Positions 1 through 8,048 of a stretch of 64,000 nt of DNA are shown piece by piece. The DNA comes from Acidaminobacterium chupaoyuni. Its GTDB lineage: Bacteria > Bacillota > Clostridia > Oscillospirales > Butyricicoccaceae. Where the stretch lies: the NCBI GenBank assembly GCA_047936785.1, contig CP176394.1; one strand, given 5' to 3'. Position 1 is the stretch's first letter. Each line of letters begins with the position of its first letter. Under the pieces are notes generated by a model. That model was not told where the DNA came from. It made no database searches and was given only the letters and a program-made list of their open reading frames with translations. Both the position numbers and the translations under genes were made by a program.

Positions 1-158
1 GTGGCACATGCGCGATTGCTGCCTTCCGTCAGGAAGAAACCGATGCGATGCTGGGCATCGACGGAAAGGAAGAATACACCGTATATATGGCGCCGGTTGG
101 CATTCGTGATGACAGAAAAAATGAGGAGAACACCAAGAAACTTTATGCAAATGTATAA
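1..158 (+). CDS. Nitroreductase family protein, C-terminal end (partial)
   Basis: Only the last 51 codons are present, read in the frame that starts at base 3 and ends at TAA 156-158. The tail contains a LGIDGKEEYTVYMAPVG stretch, which resembles the C-terminus of nitroreductase / SagB-type FMN oxidoreductases (LGIDGEEE...PVG). The start and the FMN-binding part lie outside the window, so the substrate cannot be inferred. A hairpin terminator follows 50 bases downstream. The family assignment rests on a short stretch. Confidence 0.55.
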   Translation, partial: GTCAIAAFRQEETDAMLGIDGKEEYTVYMAPVGIRDDRKNEENTKKLYANV

Positions 159-210
159 AGTGAGTTTTTCTCTTTAAATGTTCGTGCAGTAATATACTGA
201 ATCCATAATG

Positions 211-246
211 AAAACCACCGCTGAAATCAAACAGCGGTGGTTTTGT
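211..246 (+). terminator. Rho-independent terminator of the nitroreductase-like gene
   Basis: AAAACCACCGCTG and CAGCGGTGGTTTT form a 13-bp stem around an 8-base loop, followed by a short T-rich tail. It sits between the convergent genes at 1-158 (+) and 274-963 (-) and may serve both. Confidence 0.85.
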
Positions 247-273
247 TCTGCAAATTTCATTAAACATTAAACA

Positions 274-963
274 TTATTTATTGATATGTCGTTTTAAAAT
301 GGTTCTTGAAATATCTTTTTCGGCGGTGACCACAGGCAGATTCCAATGGTGGAAAATCGCAAGCAGGCGAATGACGATCACCACTGAAGCGCTGAGCAGC
401 ATGGCAAGGGGAGTGGGCAAAACAGAAAAAGTATAGGCATATAAAATAGCGCCGGTGATGGCGGCCATGGCGTAGACATCTTTTTTCAATACTTGCGGAG
501 TTCTTCCGACAAAAATATCCCGCAGCATGCCCCCGCCGATGCCGGTTACAACGCCAACAAAGATCATCAGAAAGCGATTATTTTCATATCCGGCCGCGAT
601 GGCAGTGTTCATCCCCACGATGGTGAAAATCCCCAACCCGACAGCATCAAAAATATTAATGCCGAAAAGAACAATTTTTAAACTTTTGCTGAGTTGTCTG
701 CGAAAAGCCGAGCCAAACACCAACAAAAAAACCGCCGATGAAAAGGCCAGGGTCACATAAATATAGTTGACAAACATGGCCGGCGGAGTGCTTCCCAAGA
801 TTAAATCGCGGATCAGACCACCGCCAACCGCTGTAATAATTGAAAGAACGATGATCCCAAAAAAATCCAACCTGCGGTCAATAGCGGTCAAACCGCCGGA
901 TAATGCAAAAGCAATTGTTCCTATGAGCTCTGCAATCAATGTTGTCACGGCTGTCATATCCAT
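274..963 (-). CDS. TRIC / UPF0126 (YicG-like) membrane protein
   Basis: This 229-aa protein is nearly all hydrophobic helices and shows the internal duplication of the TRIC (trimeric intracellular cation channel, UPF0126) family. GGGLIRD at residues 47-53 is repeated as GGGMLRD at 143-149, each after about three membrane segments. Bacterial relatives are inner-membrane proteins; some form K+-permeable channels, others are implicated in small-metabolite transport, so the substrate is open. An AGAAGGAG ribosome binding site precedes the ATG. The gene stands alone, with a leader of about 150 bases from a TATAAT box. Confidence 0.85.
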   Translation of the reverse strand: MDMTAVTTLIAELIGTIAFALSGGLTAIDRRLDFFGIIVLSIITAVGGGLIRDLILGSTPPAMFVNYIYVTLAFSSAVFLLVFGSAFRRQLSKSLKIVLFGINIFDAVGLGIFTIVGMNTAIAAGYENNRFLMIFVGVVTGIGGGMLRDIFVGRTPQVLKKDVYAMAAITGAILYAYTFSVLPTPLAMLLSASVVIVIRLLAIFHHWNLPVVTAEKDISRTILKRHINK

Positions 964-1808
964 ATAGCTTGCTCCTTCTGATAATTTAGTGAGATCCTTT
1001 CAAAAACGGGCGTGCTTTAATCTCTCAATATAACACAGGATAATAAACTGAAATTTTTCGCAGCATAGCTGCGGCCTTGCGTTTCGCGCCTCATTGTGTC
1101 GTAATGCACTGCGTTTATTATAGCATGTTTCATTTTCAAGTTTAAATATGAATCTGAGCAGAGGCAAGAGAAAGAAAACAGGGAAATTGCCAATATTGTA
1201 TATATAATGCACAAAAATATAACGCAAAAATTGTGAAATTCATCACAATTAAAAAACCTTAATAAGTAAGTAAAAAAGCATTGAAAAGGAAAATAAAATA
1301 TCCGCAGAAAAGCAGAAAGTTTTTAAGCTTATGATCGGGATGAAGAACAAGCCGCGGCCGCGCGAATATATCTGCAATGGAATGACAAATTTGTTTAAAA
1401 GCACTCGTATGATTTTCAATACCATTGTGGTCATTTGGTTCTTATATTGCTTTCACGATATATAGAGATTTTGGCATGGTAAGGCTGGCGGCAAAATATC
1501 TGCCGATGCACGATCATAATAAAAGCAAGAGCACACAAATAACACAATGGCAGATATCAATGATAGATTTGAATCAGTTTAAACGAATGAATGGAAAGGA
1601 TAAAGAGTCTAAGATCAGACAAGAAGGGCACTGAAAAATACTCATTATGAATTATACAAAATAAAAGTTTTGTATAATTGAGTGGAGGAAAATCGCAGTG
1701 TTTTCTAAATTAAGTGTTTTAATGGTTTCTTCAGTGTTTTTTGCTCTTCACGGGTTCGATCCAGTCTTTGCTTGATTGCACTTAAATAATAATATGTATA
1801 AATAAATT
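964..1808. other. Gene-free interval of about 850 bp
   Basis: Apart from the putative promoter at 1117-1125 I see no supported gene. The open frames here are short, lack ribosome binding sites and have no recognisable protein sequence. AT-rich stretches (1240-1420, 1640-1810) alternate with a GC-rich patch at about 1060-1110. A TPsiC-arm-like GGGTTCGATCC at about 1750 is not part of a tRNA. Confidence 0.6.
1117..1125 (-). promoter_or_regulatory. Putative extended -10 promoter for the TRIC-family gene
   Basis: On the minus strand TGCTATAAT is a TGn-extended -10 box, about 150 bases upstream of the start codon at 963. No good -35 is visible at 17 bp. The 16 bases beginning at the -10, TATAATAAACGCAGTG, recur exactly in the spoIID-like promoter at 10953-10968. 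Confidence 0.45.
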
Positions 1809-1838
1809 AAAACCCCAATGAAATTTCATTGGGGTTTT
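1809..1838 (-). terminator. Terminator of the SCIFF maturase gene
   Basis: AAAACCCCAATGAAA is followed directly by its inverted copy TTTCATTGGGGTTTT, giving a 15-bp arm hairpin with A/T flanks. It lies 10 bases beyond the maturase stop codon at 1848. Confidence 0.85.
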
Positions 1839-1847
1839 AAAGTAATT

Positions 1848-3227
1848 TTATTTTTCTTCGTCGGCTTCGCTATGTTTGATTGCGCGGTAAATTGCGCATT
1901 CCAAACGCATTTTTTCCAGTTCGCAGCCGATTTCATAAGCATCGTTGATATCATGGTTGGCATGATAATTCGCCGCGCTGCAGCCGCCGCTGCAATAAAA
2001 TTTTGCCCAGCAATCTTTACATTTTTCGCGCGTATAAACGCTGACATTGGCAAACTGTTTTACATGAGATCTGTCAAAAGTTCCTTCGTTAATATTTCCC
2101 ATATAAAATTCTTTCATGCCGACAAACTGATGGCACGGATAAATATCGCCTTCGGGTGTCACGGCAACATATTCGCAACCTGCGCCGCAGCCGCGCATTC
2201 TCTTGATAATGCACGGGCCTTGCTCTAAATCCACATTAAAATGGAAAAAATTGAAACCTTCACCGTTTTTCTCCAGATCCAGCATGATTTCCGAAAGTTT
2301 GTTATATTCTTCACGAATACGCGGCAAATCAGCCTCTGTGATCTCATAACCACAGCCCGCCGGCGCAGAAACCGGTTCTACAGAGATTTGGTCGAACCCA
2401 TGATGATAAATATCGAGAACATCCTGTGTGAAATCTAAATTTTTGCCGGTATAGGTTCCGCGGACATAATAATCTTTATCTTTATCCCGCTGATCCACCA
2501 ATTTCTTCATTTTCGGAACAATAATATCATAGCTGCCCGTTCCGGCAACGGTTTTACGCATATCATCGTTTACAGATTTGCGGCCGTCTAAAGATAAAAC
2601 GATGTTTGACATTTCGCGGTTCAGATATTCTGTAATTTCATCGTTCAGCAATAAGCCGTTGGTCGTGATGGTAAAGCGGAAATTTTTATCATGGGCCTTC
2701 CCCTGCTCTTTGGCATATTCTACGGTTTCTTTCACCACATCAAAAGCCATTAAAGGCTCGCCGCCGAAGAAATCCACTTCGATATTGTGGCGATTTTTTG
2801 AACGCTCGATCACAAAATCAATGGCTTTTTTCGCAGTTTCAGCGTTCATCAACGAACGCACTGTGCCAAAGTCACCGGTCTGTGCGAAGCAATAAGTGCA
2901 GCGCAGGTTGCAATCGTGAGAAACATGCAGGCAAAGTGCCTTTACGGGGATATCATCAGGCTTGATCAGGTTCGCGGGAATTTCCTGGGGCGAAGAAAAC
3001 AAAAGATCTTCTTTTGCCAGCTCGCAGATTTCCTGATAAGCTTCTTCAATGGCTTCAGGCGAATATTTTTCTTTCAAAGCTTCTGCGGCATCTTGGGGGC
3101 AATGCGCCGCAAGAGGCGGCGTCACCAAGCCGCAAAGATCATAAACCAATTCGTCTACCGAGTGAACCGAGCCGCTGTTGACATCGGTGAGGATGAATAA
3201 ATCACCCTGTTTAAATCTATGAATCAT
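1848..3227 (-). CDS. scfB: Thioether cross-link-forming SCIFF peptide maturase (radical SAM/SPASM)
   Basis: This enzyme installs Cys-to-Thr thioether (sactionine-type) links in the SCIFF precursor peptide. An N-terminal precursor-binding region (from MIHRFK) is followed by the radical-SAM cluster motif CNLRCTYC (Cys 106, 110 and 113), a GGEP motif, and a SPASM domain in the last third (CGAGCEY, YPCHQF, CKDCW, YCSGGC) that should bind auxiliary Fe-S clusters. I chose the start at 3227 because family members begin MIH.F...; an in-frame ATG at 3236 is also possible. The precursor gene lies directly upstream, separated by a strong hairpin. Confidence 0.93.
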   Translation of the reverse strand: MIHRFKQGDLFILTDVNSGSVHSVDELVYDLCGLVTPPLAAHCPQDAAEALKEKYSPEAIEEAYQEICELAKEDLLFSSPQEIPANLIKPDDIPVKALCLHVSHDCNLRCTYCFAQTGDFGTVRSLMNAETAKKAIDFVIERSKNRHNIEVDFFGGEPLMAFDVVKETVEYAKEQGKAHDKNFRFTITTNGLLLNDEITEYLNREMSNIVLSLDGRKSVNDDMRKTVAGTGSYDIIVPKMKKLVDQRDKDKDYYVRGTYTGKNLDFTQDVLDIYHHGFDQISVEPVSAPAGCGYEITEADLPRIREEYNKLSEIMLDLEKNGEGFNFFHFNVDLEQGPCIIKRMRGCGAGCEYVAVTPEGDIYPCHQFVGMKEFYMGNINEGTFDRSHVKQFANVSVYTREKCKDCWAKFYCSGGCSAANYHANHDINDAYEIGCELEKMRLECAIYRAIKHSEADEEK

Positions 3228-3292
3228 TTTTGTCATCCGTTCTGTTTATAAGTTTTCGAATCTTATCATTCCATTCATGATGAAGGAACTGT

Positions 3293-3334
3293 ATACAAGC
3301 AAAAACAGCACATGCGTGCTGTTTTTGCTTGTAT
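3293..3334 (-). terminator. Hairpin between SCIFF precursor and its maturase (terminator/attenuator)
   Basis: Eighteen-base arms (ATACAAGCAAAAACAGCA and its exact complement) surround a six-base loop. It lies 20 bases past the SCIFF stop codon and 66 bases before the maturase start. On the minus strand the descending arm ends in a T-rich run. It probably lets much more precursor mRNA than enzyme mRNA accumulate (inference). Confidence 0.85.
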
Positions 3335-3353
3335 GAAATAAACCATCAAAGGC

Positions 3354-3497
3354 TTATCTTCTTTTCTCGCATTTCTGGTTTGCAACTGTGCAGGAAGTTT
3401 TGCAAGCAGACTGGCAAGAAGTCTGGCATTCGCCGCAGCCGCCGCCGATAGAAGTTTTCTTTAAATTTGTTTTTGTGATGGTACGAATATGTTTCAT
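3354..3497 (-). CDS. scfA: SCIFF ribosomal peptide precursor (six cysteines in forty-five)
   Basis: This is a 47-residue ribosomally made peptide with Cys at 21, 24, 28, 32, 36 and 43, after a basic N-terminal leader (MKHIRTITKTNLKK) and GGG. That is the SCIFF pattern, found almost universally in Clostridia next to its radical-SAM maturase, as here. Thr residues between the cysteines are the expected acceptors for thioether links. The start is set by GGAG nine bases upstream; a longer in-frame ATG at 3536 lacks support. The function of mature SCIFF is unknown. Confidence 0.95.
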   Translation of the reverse strand: MKHIRTITKTNLKKTSIGGGCGECQTSCQSACKTSCTVANQKCEKRR

Positions 3498-3510
3498 AAT
3501 CCGCAGCTCC

Positions 3511-3894
3511 TTATCTGAATAATGTTGATAATACAATACCTATCATAGCGGAAAACGCCAAAATAATCAACACCAGAATGAAAGAAAATGCAGAAAAAGC
3601 AACTGTATCGCTAATAAAGCCGATCATGAATAACAGCAAAAACAAAAAACCCGCGCTGCACTGAGCGGCAAAAAATCGTTTGCGGCTGTGAAAAGAAAGA
3701 ACGCCGCAAATCAAACCGCCCAAGGCCAAAGCGCCATAACCGCAGAAAACCATTGCATTTGCCGGCAAGACTTCGCGATAAAGCAAAACAGAACATAAAA
3801 GCATGGTCAGCAGCATGACAGCCGTTCCAATCGCGGCGCTTAGCATGATCCATCGAAAATGCAGATTCCCGGAAGAAAGTTTTTCCTTCATCAT
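3511..3894 (-). CDS. TIGR04086 family membrane protein
   Basis: A 127-aa protein with four hydrophobic segments and almost no soluble part. Its position between yajC and the SCIFF gene, and its length, match the clostridial TIGR04086 membrane family, whose function is unknown. The start is taken at 3894 because GGAGG sits eight bases upstream; the longer frame would place that site inside the coding region. It ends 13 bases before the SCIFF start, so the two are probably co-transcribed. A link to SCIFF handling is suggested only by synteny. Confidence 0.8.
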   Translation of the reverse strand: MMKEKLSSGNLHFRWIMLSAAIGTAVMLLTMLLCSVLLYREVLPANAMVFCGYGALALGGLICGVLSFHSRKRFFAAQCSAGFLFLLLFMIGFISDTVAFSAFSFILVLIILAFSAMIGIVLSTLFR

Positions 3895-3952
3895 AAAAAT
3901 AACCTCCAGCAAGAATATCATAATGATACCTATGCCGAAGGTTATTATAAAA

Positions 3953-4261
3953 TTACTCTGCTTTGGTTTCGGGGTTTTCTTTTGTTTGAACAGCCCACTT
4001 CTTCAGTTCCAGTTTGCTGCGGTCTGCGCTTGTTTCGATGGTGATGGTATCTTCTTTCACGGTCAGAATTTTTCCGTAGATGCCGCCGATCGTCACGATC
4101 ATGTCGCCTGCTTCCAGGGAACTTCTTAAAAGGCGATCGTTTTTTTCACGCTTTTTCTGCGGGCGGATCAACAAAAAATAAAATAAAACAAAAGTCAAGC
4201 CAATCCAGATATAGGCTGTCCATTGGTTTGCTACTGCTGTGCCTGCCAGCAATGCTCTCAT
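3953..4261 (-). CDS. yajC: Preprotein translocase accessory subunit YajC
   Basis: A 102-aa protein with one N-terminal membrane helix followed by the RPQKKREK motif that closes the helix in YajC, then a small cytoplasmic domain with the GDMIVTIGGIYGKI signature. YajC associates with SecDF and the Sec translocon. GGAGG lies eight bases before the ATG at 4261; the longer frame would start at TTG inside that site. It is the first gene of the yajC-TIGR04086-scfA-scfB cluster, and secDF are not adjacent here. Confidence 0.93.
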   Translation of the reverse strand: MRALLAGTAVANQWTAYIWIGLTFVLFYFLLIRPQKKREKNDRLLRSSLEAGDMIVTIGGIYGKILTVKEDTITIETSADRSKLELKKWAVQTKENPETKAE

Positions 4262-4328
4262 ACTTCGTTCCTCCAATTCATTGGTTCAATTCTTTGTGGC
4301 CTCTGAATATCATTTTACAGCATAATAC

Positions 4329-4357
4329 AGTATATCTGATTTTGAATAGATTTACAA
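4329..4357 (-). promoter_or_regulatory. SigA-type promoter for the yajC-SCIFF cluster
   Basis: Minus-strand TTGTAA (4352-4357), a 17-bp spacer and TATACT (4329-4334). It lies just after the tgt stop codon and about 70 bases before the yajC start, so the SCIFF cluster need not depend on read-through from tgt. Confidence 0.7.
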
Positions 4358-4359
4358 GA

Positions 4360-5490
4360 CTAAATACGCTGCCCTAAAATTTCTCGTTTTTCGCGATAGA
4401 AGGCTTCAAAGCGATTTTCATCCAAAGCAAGACGAATCTCTTCCATCAGGTGGTTATAAAAATAAAGGTTATGCATCACAGAAAATCTCATGGCCAGCAT
4501 TTCTTCCGCTTTAAACAAATGCCTCAGATAGGCTTTCGAATAGGTCTGGCAAACCGGGCAATGGCAATTCGGATCGATCGGCGAATCATCCAGCTGATAT
4601 TTGGCGTTTTTAATGTTGATGATGCCTTGAGAAGTGAACAAATGCCCATGGCGGGCGTTGCGTGCCGGCATCACGCAATCGAAAAAGTCTACGCCGCGCA
4701 GAACGCCTTCTAAAATATTCACCGGCGTGCCTACCCCCATCAGATAACGGGGCTTGTTTTTCGGCATAAAAGGTTCCACCGCTTCAATGATCTCATACAT
4801 GGTTTCGGCGGGTTCACCCACCGCCAGCCCGCCGATGGCATAGCCGGGCAGATCCAGTTCCGAGATCTGTTTCATATGTTCAATGCGCAGGTCGTTATAG
4901 GTGCCACCCTGATTGATGCCGAACAGCATTTGTCCGGGGTTGACGGTATCTTCCCTTTTTTGAAGTTCCAACAGCGCCGTTTTGCATCGCTCAAGCCAGC
5001 GCGCTGTGCGCGCACAGGAATTGCGGACATAATCATAGGGCGCTGGGTTTTCAATGCATTCATCGAAAGCCATGGCAATATCGGAACCTAACGACCACTG
5101 GATCTTCATGCTCTCTTCCGGCCCCATAAAAATGCGGTGGCCGTCGGTATGCGCGTTAAAGGTAACGCCTTCTTCTTTTATTTTACGCAATGTGGCCAGC
5201 GAAAAAACCTGAAAGCCGCCGCTGTCCGTCAAAATCGGCCCATCCCATTTCATGAAACGGTGAAGGCCGCCTAACTGGCGGATAATATCCTCTCCGGGGC
5301 GAACATGCAGATGATAGGTGTTCGATAATTCCACCTGGCATCCGATATCGCGCAGATCTTTGGCGGAAAGCGCCCCCTTTATGGCGGCCAAAGTTCCTAC
5401 ATTCATAAAAACCGGGGTTTGAATGGTTCCGTGAAGGGTTTCAAAACTGCCCCTTCTGGCGGTCCCCTCTTGTTTAATCAATTGGTACAT
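4360..5490 (-). CDS. tgt: tRNA-guanine(34) transglycosylase
   Basis: Tgt exchanges guanine 34 for preQ1 in tRNAs with GUN anticodons, an early step of queuosine synthesis. The 376-aa protein carries DSGGFQVFSLA (residues 89-99), the DCVMPARNARHG catalytic loop and the C-terminal zinc site CHCPVC...H. I placed the start at ATG 5490, after GGTGAGGA, rather than at upstream 5523. It overlaps the rmuC end by 17 bases. queA, which acts next in the pathway, is about 2.5 kb upstream on the same strand. No queuosine precursor genes are seen. Confidence 0.95.
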   Translation of the reverse strand: MYQLIKQEGTARRGSFETLHGTIQTPVFMNVGTLAAIKGALSAKDLRDIGCQVELSNTYHLHVRPGEDIIRQLGGLHRFMKWDGPILTDSGGFQVFSLATLRKIKEEGVTFNAHTDGHRIFMGPEESMKIQWSLGSDIAMAFDECIENPAPYDYVRNSCARTARWLERCKTALLELQKREDTVNPGQMLFGINQGGTYNDLRIEHMKQISELDLPGYAIGGLAVGEPAETMYEIIEAVEPFMPKNKPRYLMGVGTPVNILEGVLRGVDFFDCVMPARNARHGHLFTSQGIINIKNAKYQLDDSPIDPNCHCPVCQTYSKAYLRHLFKAEEMLAMRFSVMHNLYFYNHLMEEIRLALDENRFEAFYREKREILGQRI

Positions 5491-6706
5491 TCTGATCCTC
5501 ACCTTCTTCTTTGCCGGCTTCAAGCGGTTCCGGCTGTTGATCTTCCGGCAGCTGCGTCAGTTCTACATTGCGCAAAGTGCGCTGGATCTGGCGTGTGCGA
5601 ACGCCCACCAATTTATCCAGTTCTTCATTGGCCTGCGTCAGCCTGCGCTGCGTGGCTTCAAGCACTTTTGCAAAGCTGCCGAATTCGGTTTTAACAGCAC
5701 CCAGAACCCGCCAGACTTCGGCCGAGCGTTTCTGCACGGCAAGCGTGCGAAAACCAAGCTGAAGGCTGTTTAACAGGGCCGCAAGCGTTGTCGGGCCGGC
5801 AAGATTGATTTTATATTCTTTTTGAAGCTGCTCGATCATCCCTAAACGCACAGCTTCGGCATAAAGACCCTCGATGGGCAAAAACATCAGCGCAAAATCT
5901 GTGGTATGCGGCGGATCCACATACTTTTGATGAATATCTTTGGCAAAGCCCCTCAGCCGATCTTTCAGCACGCGGCGCGCAAGCTCCACCTGTTCGGGAT
6001 TCCCGCCGTCATAAGCATCCAAAAGCTGTTCATAGGCATCGCCCGGATATTTTGAATCGATGGGAAGCCAAACGGTTCCCGAATCACTGCCCGGTAAAAT
6101 CACGGCGAATTCCACATTGGCGGCGCTCCCCTGTTTTGTGCAAACATTGCGGGCATATTGCTCGGGGGCAAGAATTTCTTCTAAAATGGCGCCCAATTGC
6201 AATTCGCCCAAAATGCCGCGCGTTTTCACATTGGAAAGCACTTTTTTCAAATCGCCCACGCCCACCGCCAGCGATTGCATTTCGCCCAGGCTCTTATAAA
6301 CCTGCTCCAATCGACTGCTCACAACAGAAAATGATTCGCTTAACTTCTTATCCAAAGCATCCTGCAGCTTCTCATCCACCGCACGGCGGATAGAATCCAG
6401 CTGCTGCTGATTTTCCTGACGAAGCTGCAAAAGGGAATCGGCGGTGGTGCGGCGCAGAAGATCCATCTTCTGGTCTTCCTGCATTGCCTGATTGGCCATC
6501 TGCCGCTGCATCGATTGAAACGATTCCGAAATGATCTGCGCCGTCATTTCCTGTTTTGCATTCAGTGCGGCCAGATCTTGCGCCATGTCTTTTGAAGCAT
6601 CCATTTTCTGCTGCAATATAAAGAGTTCTTTTTTAGCGGAGGTATAAGCAAACAGCATAAAAAGGAACAGCAAAAAGATCGCGGCAGCTAAAATGATCCA
6701 TTCCAT
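5474..6706 (-). CDS. rmuC: DNA recombination protein RmuC
   Basis: A 410-aa protein with an N-terminal membrane anchor (residues 1-24), a long Gln/Glu-rich coiled coil (about 25-140) and the RmuC domain, recognisable by RGILGELQLGAILEEIL, WLPIDSKYPGDAYE and FLPIEGLYAEA. RmuC is predicted to have a nuclease-like fold and limits rearrangements at inverted repeats in E. coli. It overlaps tgt, so translation may be coupled. The acidic tail after residue 385 is poorly conserved in appearance. Confidence 0.92.
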   Translation of the reverse strand: MEWIILAAAIFLLFLFMLFAYTSAKKELFILQQKMDASKDMAQDLAALNAKQEMTAQIISESFQSMQRQMANQAMQEDQKMDLLRRTTADSLLQLRQENQQQLDSIRRAVDEKLQDALDKKLSESFSVVSSRLEQVYKSLGEMQSLAVGVGDLKKVLSNVKTRGILGELQLGAILEEILAPEQYARNVCTKQGSAANVEFAVILPGSDSGTVWLPIDSKYPGDAYEQLLDAYDGGNPEQVELARRVLKDRLRGFAKDIHQKYVDPPHTTDFALMFLPIEGLYAEAVRLGMIEQLQKEYKINLAGPTTLAALLNSLQLGFRTLAVQKRSAEVWRVLGAVKTEFGSFAKVLEATQRRLTQANEELDKLVGVRTRQIQRTLRNVELTQLPEDQQPEPLEAGKEEGEDQNVPID

Positions 6707-6735
6707 AAAGCCCTGTTCTCCTTTTCAAAGAAACA

Positions 6736-6757
6736 GCGCCGCGAAAAGAAGCGGCGC
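6736..6757 (-). terminator. GC-rich hairpin after the M20 peptidase gene
   Basis: GCGCCGC and GCGGCGC pair around an eight-base loop, 13 bases beyond the stop codon at 6770. The downstream T-run on the minus strand is weak (GTTTCTTT), so termination may be partial and rmuC-tgt may receive read-through. Confidence 0.55.
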
Positions 6758-6769
6758 CGTGCTGAGGTT

Positions 6770-8014
6770 TTATCCGATCAGGTCAAGAATCATGCCGGCA
6801 TACATTTTAGCCGCATTGACGCAATCTTTTACATCGACCGTTTCGTTATAAGTGTGGATGCCTTCGGAATTTGAAGGGCCATATTGAATGGTTGAAATGC
6901 CGCGTTCACGGAAATACCGTGTATCGCTGCTGGCCCACTGATAGGCCATAATCAAATCGACCCCCATAATTTCTTTTGCGCATCGTTTCGCAGACACGGT
7001 GATGGGGTCATTGATCGAAACATAATTCCCCGTTTTCCCGCCGCGATATTCAATGGAGATGCCTTCAAAATGGTTCTCGCTGATGATCTGATCTACCTTG
7101 CTTTTCACCTGTTCATAAGTCACGCCAATGGGAACGCGCACATCCACTTCGGCTTCGCAGTGATCGGCGACCATGTTATATTTTGTTCCGCCATGGATGA
7201 CGCCGAAATTGGCCGTAACATGATCAAGGCAGTTTTCAACGCCGGGTTTTTTCTGGATATCCCGAATCACCTTTTTGGAAACTTCCATCACCTGCGCGAT
7301 TTCGCCGCTATATTCGCCGCGGATCTCGCGCAGCTGTTTCAGCTGCTGCAGAAAATCCATCATTTTTTCAACGGCGCTGTCGCCCACATAAGGCGATAAG
7401 CTGCCGTGGGCAGAAGTGCCGTTTGCGGTAATGTGCATCCCCAAATTTCCCTTTTGCCCGATCTCGATATTATCATAACCGGTGGGTTCGGGAACAATGC
7501 CCCAATCCCCCTGAATATATCCATGTTCAAACAGCCATTGCGTGCCGTGATATCCGCCGGTCTCTTCATCGGGCACAATGGTATAGAGAATATTGCCGCT
7601 CAATTCCGCCTGATGCTTGGCCAGCATGGCAATGGCATAAAGCGAGGCGGCAAGGCCGCATTTCATATCGGAAGTGCCGCGGCCCAGAATTTTACCGTCT
7701 TTGATCTCGCCGCTGTAAGGGCCGAAAGCCCATTTGCTCAGATCGCCCGCCGGCACCACATCACAGTGGCCGTTGAACACCACGGTTTTGCCGTTCGGGT
7801 TGCCGAAGCGAGCCAAAATGTTCGGCCTTTCGGGAATCGGCCGCACAATTTCATAAGGGATCTTATATGCATCTAAAAACCTACAAATGAATGCCACAAC
7901 ATCTTCTACATTACAGGGCGGGTTTTCAGAAGGGATTTTGATCATATCACAGCAGAAACGGATCAAATCTTCTTTTTGATTTTCAATGATTTCCCAGATT
8001 GCTTGTTTTTCCAT
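6770..8014 (-). CDS. M20 family metallopeptidase (ArgE/DapE/CPG2-like)
   Basis: A 414-aa zinc-dependent amidohydrolase of the ArgE/DapE/CPG2 group. The metal-site motifs are intact: GHCDVV (His 83, Asp 85), GRGTSDMKCG (Asp 116) and the catalytic PDEETGG (Glu 150/151). A dimerisation insert with GTSAHGS follows near residue 200. The sequence alone does not separate succinyl-diaminopimelate desuccinylase from acetylornithine deacetylase or a dipeptidase, so no symbol is given. The start at 8014 is set by GGAGG seven bases upstream. It follows queA by 34 bases. Confidence 0.85.
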   Translation of the reverse strand: MEKQAIWEIIENQKEDLIRFCCDMIKIPSENPPCNVEDVVAFICRFLDAYKIPYEIVRPIPERPNILARFGNPNGKTVVFNGHCDVVPAGDLSKWAFGPYSGEIKDGKILGRGTSDMKCGLAASLYAIAMLAKHQAELSGNILYTIVPDEETGGYHGTQWLFEHGYIQGDWGIVPEPTGYDNIEIGQKGNLGMHITANGTSAHGSLSPYVGDSAVEKMMDFLQQLKQLREIRGEYSGEIAQVMEVSKKVIRDIQKKPGVENCLDHVTANFGVIHGGTKYNMVADHCEAEVDVRVPIGVTYEQVKSKVDQIISENHFEGISIEYRGGKTGNYVSINDPITVSAKRCAKEIMGVDLIMAYQWASSDTRYFRERGISTIQYGPSNSEGIHTYNETVDVKDCVNAAKMYAGMILDLIG

Positions 8015-8048
8015 TTTCAAACCTCCAGTCAAAAGCGGCTTCCATCAT

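Noticed and set aside
1425..1634. 69-codon plus-strand frame
   Set aside because: No ribosome binding site and no recognisable family or terminator.
1740..1765. tRNA-like TPsiC arm GGGTTCGATCC
   Set aside because: No acceptor stem, anticodon arm or CCA-type 3' end can be built around it.
1690..1775. Minus-strand fragment reading KQRLDRTREEQKTLKK
   Set aside because: About 25 codons, no start codon or ribosome binding site; charged low-complexity reading, likely chance.
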